Shown: one piece after another, positions 56,875 to 64,000 of the stretch
How the letters are laid out: the number at the start of each line of letters is the position of its first letter
Position numbering within the stretch: position 1 is the first letter of the stretch
Source of the DNA: Naegleria lovaniensis
Taxonomy: Eukaryota; Heterolobosea; Eutetramitea; Acrasida; Naegleriidae
DNA length: 64,000 nt
NCBI RefSeq assembly: GCF_003324165.1
Contig: NW_025407831.1
Location: 310,001 to 374,000, forward strand
Direction of reading: 5' to 3'
Translations under genes and position numbers: made by a program
Notes under the pieces: model-generated
What the model saw: only the letters and a program-made list of their open reading frames with translations
Told to the model about the DNA's origin: nothing
The model's database searches: none

Positions 56875-58932
56875 TTAAACAAGAGAATCTTCTTCCTCAT
56901 CGCTATCAAACTGACCTCTTGATTGATTCTTGACATACGCCTTAAGTTCTTTGAGATACGAATCGCTGTTCAATATAGAGGTGCCTCCAAGCACCACCGA
57001 TTTGAAATTGTCATCAATTTGATTCAGGAGCTAATAACGCCAAAGTTTGCCTTTACTTTAGCGTTTTCATCAGCCTCTCTTCTTGATTTGCTGTTAAATA
57101 ATTCAACAGACGAAGCCTCTTCGTAAGTGAAGCCACCAACTATGAATACAATAACCTCCTGGGGTCTATTTAAAACATGTTGTTGAATAATGACACAATA
57201 TCGACAGTACTTACGTTTCTCTTGAAGTAAGGCTAATAAATGGATAATCATCGAACGATAACTTTCCCTTAAATAAAAGATCTAATGTGTCATAGAGTCT
57301 TGGCTTGTGTTGAGTGAACACATTGGTAACTTCCTTATCTTGGAATTCGCTTGCTACTTTTTTGAAAAAGCCAGTGAGAGAGATGCTTGTTGGTGCCTCG
57401 TCAAAAAGGCCTGGAGTACGCTGTGATTTACCTCCATATTTGATAGCATAATCAACGAGAGCTGTATTCTTGACTCCCTTTCTGGAAAGCAGAGATTTAA
57501 GATTTTTCAATTCAGCCTTTCTATCTTCATATCTGAGTGCATAGAGAAGAACCAACCGAATAGCATCTTTTTCCGAAAGGGACTCCTTGTTTAGCATGTT
57601 TTGTAACGCTTCATAATTATCTGCGTGTGACTTTCCACAAACAAGCTCTTGTTCGACCTCGCTAATATCTAATAAACGACGTTTCGCCACAATAGAACGA
57701 AGCTCTGTGACAATCGAAACATGCTTTTCAACTTCCTGCTGTTGTTTCTTAAAAACAGGAAAGTTGTGCATAAACTTTGCAAGGTCTTCAATTGATTGAA
57801 TATTCTCTTTCATGTTGTGATTTTCTTGATATCTGTCAACAACTTTCTTTACATTTTTACACAAATCTCCCCAATTTTCATACATGTTATTCGCGAAGAA
57901 CTCGTCATATTGTGAAGAAATCACTTCTTCTCTCTTGTCGCTTGGGAATGTTACTACGTTATTTTGAAGACCAAGCAGCTCATGAATCATTGCTTGATAA
58001 GTCCACTGTGTGAGAAGAGGAGTGATAGGATCGTCTCTACGGTCAAGAATCAACAAAATTGGTGGAGGAGGAGCCTTAGCATGATATCTTGTTTCAGACT
58101 CCATCTTGAAATCAAAAACTCCATTGTCGTGGTTGTTTGTGGAAATTCTTTCGCTCAGCTCAGTTGCAAGTTTTTTACATAAATCGGAACTCTTTTGATA
58201 TCGTATGAATGGTTTCTTCCTAAGTGATATTAACAGACTTGTCAATCCATCATTAATTTTAGAAATAAGTGGATCATCCCATGAAGCATTCAATAATGAT
58301 ATAGTACTTGGGATATTAAATGAAAAAATAGTGTTATCCAATGCCAAGTAATCAGAAAAATATTCGAATACATTCTTCACAAGCTCATTCTTGTCTGATG
58401 ATGCAATTTTTTCCAAAATGTTCTGACTTGCAACGTTAGAGAAGACTATTATACATTCATTGTCATAACAACTCATTTGTCTTGTCGAATAACTTACAAA
58501 CAGAATAAGATTGATATTTAGGAGAGAGAAGCTCTGCTTTGAGATGCATGGCATTATCACTTGTTGGTCTGACAAAGACGATGGCTCGCATATTTGGTAA
58601 TGGCTGTCTCTTTTCATTATTTAAAAGATCGACCAAGAAAACGTTCTTCTGCATGATCAAACTGAATGGAGTTACAACAGAAACAATATCTCTCTAATTT
58701 CAAAATCATTGTTGAAAAGTTGAAGCGATTCATCACCCGATCGAAATTTAATTCCGGTCATACTTACAGTATATTCATCTAATAATAAAACTTTAACACC
58801 CTTCACGCTATCCACCATATCCAAAATATAATCTTTGACTGCTCTCACAACATTCATTTTACGCTGTTGTTCCTTGTCTGTGCCCAACACAGGAGAAGTG
58901 GCAACAGTACCAGAGTTACTTGGATTGAGCAT
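56875..58932 (-). CDS. VPS45: Sec1/Munc18 protein VPS45
   Basis: Exons 58932-58768, 58693-58498, 58445-57216 and 57165-56875 encode an SM protein that controls SNARE fusion at the TGN and endosomes. After the leader, MNVVRAVKDYI and KVLLLDEYT join RDIVSVVTPFSLIMQKNVFL; later SYSVFFSNVAS forms across intron 2. Core motifs include PPPPILLILDRRDDPITPLL, TYQAMIHELLGL, ISEVEQELVCG, VFTQHKP and VIVFIVGGFTYEEA. The VPS45 end VVLGGTSILNSDSYLKELK lies one frame away after about 57026. Either a very short 26-nt intron (GTAAAG...TAG) or one lost base connects it. The true stop is at 56875-56877, beyond an apparent stop at about 57024. Confidence 0.92.
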
Positions 58933-59128
58933 TTTTTTTAAATAATTTCATTTTCAATTAGAGTTCGAATTTGGAAAGCAATACAAATCGAATCAATTAG
59001 CTAACGTCTCTTTACACGTATGAAACGATCATTACATTGAATTCTTTTACTGGTGAAGATGATTGTATCGTTGCAGTTAAATCAAATTCACCAATCAATT
59101 TGATCCACCTCCAAACAAGCTTTAAAAA

Positions 59129-60451
59129 ATGAGCAATCCACCCCAACAGCAAATCGGAATCAAAGCGCGAGACTTTCCTTCGTCATCATCATCTTCATCT
59201 TCGACATCTTCTAGATTCTTGATAATATCAGGGGCTTTACTTGGATTTTCAATTGTTTTTAGATATGTAAATCGACAATTAGAGAGTTCCAATAGTGCAA
59301 GCTTTTTCGGAGATGTAGTCACCATTTTCTCTTCATTCATGTTCTCCGTCTTGCTCATTATGTTTTCAGCATGTATTTTGATGTGCTCAATATTATTTTT
59401 GTTATTATTCCGTAAAGGAAAACCGACTCATATTCAATCACCAACTCAAGGAATTGATATTACTGGAAGCAAAGTAATTGTCAGTGAAAAAGCAATTAGT
59501 GATATTAATGACGAGAGCGTTTTCTTTGTGAGAGAACAAGACAGTGATGAAAGTGACTGTAAATGGTTAAATATTATTCTAAACAGAGTTCTTCAACAAT
59601 ATTTTTATAAGAATGCTTCAAAGATAAAGAAACAAATACTACAAAAAGTTTCCGAAGAAATGAAATTACCTGATTTTATTGGAGATCTTCAATTTAAGGA
59701 TTTGAATTTTGGGTCAAAGTCTCCATACTTTAAAGCAATATCAGCCAAAGAGGACAGAAATGGATTGGTAAGTTACATTAAGAAGTATATAACTTTTGTT
59801 ATCAATTCATGTTTTACTAGCAAGTGGACATTGGTATTGTGTATGACGATCCAAAAACAAAAATTCACATTGGAACCGAAATATGGCTCAATTATCCTGT
59901 TTCAAGATTTGCATCATTCCCTATCCAATTTAGCATTGAAAATATATTTCTGGATGCCAAGGTAAGTGTTTCTATCTTGTCATTTATTATTGAATGCATG
60001 GATGAATTACTCCTTTAATTAGATGCGAGTGATTATATCTCCTGATTTTAAGACCCTCAAATTTTGTTTCCTCAGACAGCCAAACTTTGATTTAATCTTC
60101 TCCAATGAATTTGGACATCATGCAACTCTTCAAAACGTTCCTTTACTTACCGATGTTATTAATCGTCAAATTTATCTATTCCTAAGTGAGTCCTTGGTTG
60201 CACCAAATTTTATTGAGCTTGCAATCCCTGAGACTACACCAGAAAAGAAGACAAGAAAATCAGAACAGACTGTTGAAGAAGTAAACGAAAGTGACAATGA
60301 ACAATATTCTGACGATGATATTGAAAGTGATAAAACTTCAGACGAAGAGCCGAGTGCTTTCGAAACAGATCAAGAAATCAACCAAAAACAAAGAATAACT
60401 AACAGAAAGGCCAGCAAGCAAACTAAATCTAGACTATCCCAAAAGAAATAA
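59129..60451 (+). CDS. SMP-domain lipid-transfer membrane protein
   Basis: Exons 59129-59767, 59821-59961 and 60023-60451 encode 402 residues. Two N-terminal hydrophobic segments (FLIISGALLGFSIVF and FMFSVLLIMFSACILMC...) anchor the protein, probably in the ER. The SMP domain starts WLNIILNRVLQQYFYKNASK and continues LPDFIGDLQFKDLNFGS, VDIGIVYDDPKTKIHIGTEI, FPIQFSIENIFLDAK and MRVIISPD. SMP tubes carry lipids at membrane contact sites (TEX2, Nvj2, extended synaptotagmins). No C2 domain follows; the tail is acidic and Ser-rich. Introns of 53 and 61 nt (GTAAGT) are phase 0. Nvj2/TEX2-like is the closest guess. Confidence 0.8.
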
Positions 60452-60603
60452 ATCTACTACTAATAAAAGATAAAATCAGAAATATAAAATATTATTTCAA
60501 AGTGTGTAAATCTTCTACAATTTAAAAAGTCTGTTCAAATGTTAAAATAGTTTCGTAATGATGAAAATATCCTCTTGAAGCAATCAAAACCATGGTGTAT
60601 TGA

Positions 60604-60906
60604 TTATTGATCCTTTGTTACTTCCTCAATGCTATCAACAATATCCTTGACTCTCTTGCTCAAACGTCCGAGATTAGTTGTTGTTGTAGCAATAACTGTG
60701 CTTTGGTCTGATAGTTGTTGTTCAACTGCGGAAAGCCTCTTTTCCAATTGCTCAGCTTCGCTTACAGCTTGTTTAACAAATTTATGAGTCTCCGAAATTG
60801 TACTCTCTAATGCACGAGAAGTATTGTACACATCTCTACGGAGGTAATAATATGAAAATGTTGTACCTGTGATGGCACCAAGAGCGAAGGGAACAAGTCT
60901 ACTCAT
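60604..60906 (-). CDS. Small membrane and coiled-coil protein
   Basis: From the ATG at 60906 the product has 100 residues: MSRLVPFALGAITGTTFSYYY, a single N-terminal membrane segment, then a coiled coil (SETHKFVKQAVSEAEQLEKR, SAVEQQLSDQ). The shape resembles small mitochondrial inner-membrane proteins such as MICOS Mic12, but no family motif is certain. The frame is open further upstream to about 61026 without conserved features. It lies between the 3' end of the SMP gene and the RPS15 promoter. Confidence 0.55.
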   Translation of the reverse strand: MSRLVPFALGAITGTTFSYYYLRRDVYNTSRALESTISETHKFVKQAVSEAEQLEKRLSAVEQQLSDQSTVIATTTTNLGRLSKRVKDIVDSIEEVTKDQ

Positions 60907-61187
60907 TTTTGTGATGTGTAGAAAGCCTCGTGTCGAGATGAAATTCATCTGTAAAAGATTGCCATCATGATGAGATCCTATGAAGCACGTCATGTCATGG
61001 TTTAGATTGAACCAATCATATCTCAAAATGTGAAAAAGCAGCTGGGAATTGATGTTGGCTTGTCTGTGAGCGAACTAAAAATTACTTGGTCATTGTAAAG
61101 TTCTGATCAACCACATTTTTTTAATTTAAAAAAATTTGTTTCTGAAAAAAAATACGCCAAAACTCCACCGTTCCATTCTAATCAACA

Positions 61188-61613
61188 ATGGCAACTGAAA
61201 AGCACTCATTCAAAGTCTTCACCTACAGAGGACATGGTTTGGAAGCATTGACCAAGATGGAAAATGATGAATTGAAGAACTTGTTCACTAGTGCTCTCAG
61301 AAGAAGAATCAGCAAGGGTGTATCCAAGAAGTATAAGACCTTGATTGAAAAGGCCCAAAAGAAGAGAGACTCTGCACCATATGGTGAAAAGCCAGATGCT
61401 GTCAAGACTCACTTGAGAGATATGATTATCCTCCCATCCATGGTTGGTACTATCATTGGTGTCTACAACGGTAAGGACTACGTCTCCGTTGAAATCAAGC
61501 CAGAAATGATCGGAATGAAGTTGGCTGATTTCTCCCTCACATACAAGCCAGTCAAACACGGTAAGCCAGGTATCGGTGCCACCTCTTCTTCAAAGTTCGT
61601 TCCATTGAAGTAA
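61188..61613 (+). CDS. RPS15: Small ribosomal subunit protein uS19 (RPS15)
   Basis: The intronless 141-residue protein is a component of the 40S subunit head. It shows the RPS15 signature FTYRGHGLEALTKM, then SALRRRISKG, and the uS19 core VKTHLRDMIILPSMVGT, IGVYNGKDYVSVEIKPEMIG and KLADFSLTYKPVKHGKPGIG, ending SSKFVPLK. Codon use is richer in C-ending codons than that of its neighbours, as expected for a highly expressed gene. The upstream leader is A/T-rich with TACGCCAAAAC about 30 bases before the start. Confidence 0.97.
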   Translation: MATEKHSFKVFTYRGHGLEALTKMENDELKNLFTSALRRRISKGVSKKYKTLIEKAQKKRDSAPYGEKPDAVKTHLRDMIILPSMVGTIIGVYNGKDYVSVEIKPEMIGMKLADFSLTYKPVKHGKPGIGATSSSKFVPLK

Positions 61614-61643
61614 ATAAATTTATTACAATCATAAAATTTAAAT

Positions 61644-62000
61644 TCATAAAACTTGGTGACTGTGTTGTTGTCGTATCAATTCAGAAATAGTACGCTTGAG
61701 TTGCTGGTTTTCTTTTTTGACTTTCTCCAATTCTCGCATGACATGATAAAGCGAAGTGGATCTGGGCGAAGGGTTCTCCATCTCGTCTTCTGCCTCCAAC
61801 AGAATGTCGTCCTCTTGAGTGCTCATTTGGCCTTGTTTGCTGATACCATTCAGAAAGGGAGACACGACTCCCTCCTCCATCTCAAATAAGCCTAGATCTG
61901 TACCTGGTGAATGCAACTGGTTCTCTCTTGTTGGTTTTTTGTTTTCTTGAATTGGTTTAGGCTGGTTCCTTGGGCCAATAATGCATTCAGCAGTGTTCAT
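61644..62000 (-). CDS. Small coiled-coil protein of unknown function
   Basis: The 118-residue frame begins MNTAECIIGPRNQPKPI and ends in a coiled coil (HVMRELEKVKKENQQLKRT then ISELIRQQHS). It is acidic in the middle (DDILLEAEDEME). The same frame stays open for at least 15 codons upstream of the ATG (NDDCFSETTER) into the end of the neighbouring REDIC1-like gene, so it might be an extra exon of that gene. I could not find a splice pair that joins them in frame. It converges with RPS15 (30-base gap). Confidence 0.5.
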   Translation of the reverse strand: MNTAECIIGPRNQPKPIQENKKPTRENQLHSPGTDLGLFEMEEGVVSPFLNGISKQGQMSTQEDDILLEAEDEMENPSPRSTSLYHVMRELEKVKKENQQLKRTISELIRQQHSHQVL

Positions 62001-62032
62001 TCGTTCGGTCGTTTCACTAAAGCAATCATCGT

Positions 62033-62611
62033 TTAAATGGTATCTGTTTCTTTTGGTTTATGGCTGAGTTGTTCTGTTTTGTCAATACCTTCGTCAATAA
62101 ATCGGACTGTTATAACATAACGATACTTGATAGTCAGTGATGGGAACCACTTACTCACATTCTCAAAATCAGCCTCAGTTTCATGATCCTCGTCATCGCT
62201 GTTCAAGGATGAAGCTGTGCTTTGACAAGGGCTAATACAAGATCTATCTTCATCTTCTTCCTTCTTTTTACTCACACTTGTATGACAGTCAGATGTTTCG
62301 TAATCCTCCTTAATGGGTTTGTATTCTCTCCTCTTTTGAAGCTGTGTTCTTAATAGAAAATGAACATCCAGCGGATACGGTGCATTTCTTTGAGAATTTG
62401 TTTGCATGCATGGAAAATCGTTGTTCAAATCACCAGCAGAATTCGAGACGTTGGTTGATGAAGACATGGGTCGTTTGGTTCCTCTTTTTTGAAAAAACTC
62501 CAACTGTGTCTGTTGATGTTTCTTCTTGCTTACCCGTGATCGGGCTCCTACGTGCTTAAATAATCAATAAGAAGCCTTGTCATGCAACATACCACCAGTC
62601 CAACGCTTCAT
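62033..62611 (-). CDS. REDIC1/C12orf40-like protein with a tiny first exon
   Basis: Exons 62611-62593, 62547-62155 and 62106-62033 (introns 45 and 48 nt; GTATGT and GTAAGT donors) encode 161 residues. Splicing creates the N-terminus MKRWTGGARSRVSKKKHQQ followed by TQLEFFQKRGTKR. The pattern W-x-G-G-x-R-x-R-V...K...Q...(F/Y)F-x-K resembles the N-terminal motif of vertebrate REDIC1, a meiotic recombination factor, and related plant proteins; this is from memory. The remainder is acidic and Ser-rich. An alternative donor GTGAGT four bases earlier would give a different last exon ending at 62026. Function in recombination is inferred. Confidence 0.6.
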
Positions 62612-62833
62612 CCTATTTTTTTGATCGTGCCTGATTAAACTTTAAGGCTTGTTAGCCTTCTTCCGATCTGTTTATTCTGAATATCCATAATTCAAAGCTC
62701 AAGCTCCTTTTAAATGTATTTCTAACTATCAATGGATTGAGATACATTATATTCTCGTTCTAACCATGTTACACTAAAACGACCCGTACCTGCCGCTCTG
62801 AAAATTCCCTAGCGGCAGTACAATGTTGCTTAT
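62612..62833. other. Intergenic region with an 8-bp stem-loop
   Basis: The stem-loop CTGCCGCT (62790-62797) / AGCGGCAG (62811-62818) with a 13-base loop is the clearest feature. It ends 15 bases from the stop codon of the Sel1-repeat gene, which lies on the other strand side. No gene is seen. Confidence 0.45.
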
Positions 62834-63997
62834 TTAGTGAAATTCTGTGCTTCGTTTCATGAGATAACCAATTCCAATCATAGCGCCAAAAGTGAGGGCA
62901 TATTCGGCTATCTTCCACCCAACACTTGGTTCTGACCCAGCAGAGTCATGATTGGTTTTGGGTGTTTGTGTTGGCTGCTGTTGATTTTTCGATGATTTTT
63001 CATTGTTTTCATTGCCTGATAATTGTCGTAGTATAGCTTCCATTTCTTCTTCGTTTTCATCGAATTCATGATACGTGGTAGGTGGTGATCGAGCGTTTCC
63101 AGCAATTTTTGTAATGTCTAACACTTCATCCACGTATTCGTCTTCTTCTTCAGACAACAAATTTTTCTCAGGTTGTTCTTTTTTGTAAAGCTTTTCATCC
63201 ATAAAGTCAACATTTCGTTGTTCATCTTCATCTACATGATTGCTATCAGTTGGAGACGGACTCTCTTCGGCTACAAGTTCATCGTCACCCTTAAAAACGT
63301 TGAATTGCTGTTCTTGAATTGCAATGAGGACGTCAGTTGGAATTTGAATCTTCTCGCTCATGAAGTTGGCCAGCTTAAAGTACTGGAATGCCTTCACTAG
63401 GCTTTTATCAATGCCATCTCCACTTTTCAATAGAATACCAATGTTGTAGGCTGAGAGAGCGTGTCCACGGTTCAAAGCAAGCTTCCACCATGCAAATGCT
63501 TTCTTATAATCCTTATTAAATGGAATGTTTGCAATAGAGCCACCTTCATGATATAGAACTCCTATGTTAAACATGGATGTGGGGTTACCGTCTTTAATGC
63601 TATGTTCAGTAAAACACATAAGAGCATTTTCGTAGCTTTTTTCAGTTCCTATTCCTTTCATGAAATAATTTCCGAGCTGAAATAATGCTGTGTGTGAGCC
63701 ATTTTCTATCGCAGCTTTTTTCATGTATTCAAATGCTTGTTGAGGAGAAGGGACAATTCCAAAATCATTATCTTCTTCAATAAGGCATAATTTCGCGAAT
63801 AATTCTCTTGATTGAGCATGTCCTAAATCAGCAGCTGCTTTATAAAGGTTATAAACTTCGGAAATGTCTTCTTCTTTTGTTGCTCTGTTATATATTTCTT
63901 CTGCCTTTTGTTGTCTTGTTTGCTCGTCCAAATCATCAGGATATTGAGATCTTGCAAAGTCTCTACACATTTCCAAAAATTGCAAGTGATTGTTCAC
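62834..63997 (-). CDS. Sel1-repeat protein with C-terminal membrane anchor, partial
   Basis: At least 387 residues are visible. No ATG start is reached inside the window, so the 5' end lies beyond 64000. Four or more Sel1-like repeats run through the first 230 residues: SEVYNLYKAAADLGHAQSRE, AFEYMKKAAIENGSHTALFQ, GNYFMKGIGTEKSYENALMC, KAFAWWKLALNRGHALSAYN. A long acidic stretch follows (EEEDEYVDEVLD, DENEEEMEAIL). One C-terminal membrane segment, WKIAEYALTFGAMIGIGYLM, precedes KRSTEFH, so the protein may be tail-anchored. HRD3/SEL1L-type ERAD proteins share these repeats but have a signal peptide, which cannot be judged here. Confidence 0.75.
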   Translation of the reverse strand: MNNHLQFLEMCRDFARSQYPDDLDEQTRQQKAEEIYNRATKEEDISEVYNLYKAAADLGHAQSRELFAKLCLIEEDNDFGIVPSPQQAFEYMKKAAIENGSHTALFQLGNYFMKGIGTEKSYENALMCFTEHSIKDGNPTSMFNIGVLYHEGGSIANIPFNKDYKKAFAWWKLALNRGHALSAYNIGILLKSGDGIDKSLVKAFQYFKLANFMSEKIQIPTDVLIAIQEQQFNVFKGDDELVAEESPSPTDSNHVDEDEQRNVDFMDEKLYKKEQPEKNLLSEEEDEYVDEVLDITKIAGNARSPPTTYHEFDENEEEMEAILRQLSGNENNEKSSKNQQQPTQTPKTNHDSAGSEPSVGWKIAEYALTFGAMIGIGYLMKRSTEFH

Positions 63998-64000
63998 AAT

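Noticed and set aside
57041-57055. GCCAAA motifs at 57044 and 62883 as E2F sites
   Set aside because: They lie in coding exons of VPS45 and the Sel1-repeat gene and encode conserved residues.

Overview
The window is eukaryotic nuclear DNA from a compact, A+T-rich protist genome. About 37 protein genes are packed on both strands with gaps mostly under 250 bases. Most introns are 44-75 nt with GTAAGT/GTATGT-like donors and plain AG acceptors. This compactness, the free mixing of intronless and short-intron genes, and the gene content (AP-4, WASH complex, APC/C, BRCA2, an ELO elongase) fit a heterolobosean of the Naegleria type. That placement is inference from general features, not a database match. 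No tRNA, rRNA, CRISPR array, virus-like element or intact transposon was found.

Layout. 0.6-5.0 kb: FAM21/WASHC2-like WASH subunit. 5.1-12 kb: ELMO-domain protein, an unrecognised helical protein, a membrane-anchored methyltransferase, and a WD40/coiled-coil protein. 11.8-17 kb: a MORN-repeat/nuclease fusion and cytosolic glutamyl-tRNA synthetase. 17.2-24.4 kb: a genome-maintenance pair, a BRCA2 homologue with about 15 FxxA repeats followed by a BRCT-HMG-BRCT-BRCT protein. 24.4-34.4 kb: RluA-type pseudouridine synthase, Mcp1-like membrane protein, a large FtsX/MacB-type permease, a secreted double-domain Cu/Zn SOD, and a coiled-coil protein. 34.4-45.4 kb: CWC27 cyclophilin, RBBP4/MSI1, AP-4 epsilon, ELO elongase, a mitochondrial membrane protein, SEC11 signal peptidase, a LENG1-like protein and an unknown. 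45.4-64 kb: C2/TM protein, Cdc14-SIN-like protein, EF-hand protein, CoA-disulfide reductase/rhodanese fusion, APC7, RING-H2 protein, VPS45, SMP lipid-transfer protein, a small membrane protein, RPS15, a small coiled-coil protein, a REDIC1-like protein, and a Sel1-repeat protein cut by the window end.

Themes. Several genes serve endosome/Golgi traffic (FAM21, AP-4 epsilon, VPS45, ELMO, SMP), DNA repair and chromatin (BRCA2, BRCT-HMG, RBBP4, possibly the REDIC1-like gene), RNA processing and translation (CWC27, pseudouridine synthase, GluRS, RPS15, LENG1-like), and the cell cycle (APC7, Cdc14-SIN-like). They are not an operon. Three GCGCCAA sites lie in short upstream gaps, among them those of RBBP4 and the BRCT-HMG gene.

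A dominant feature is that about a dozen otherwise convincing genes change reading frame, nearly always by loss of one base and often in or beside a short homopolymer. The conserved protein continues cleanly in the next frame. The simplest reading is uncorrected single-base deletions in the assembly rather than a cluster of pseudogenes.
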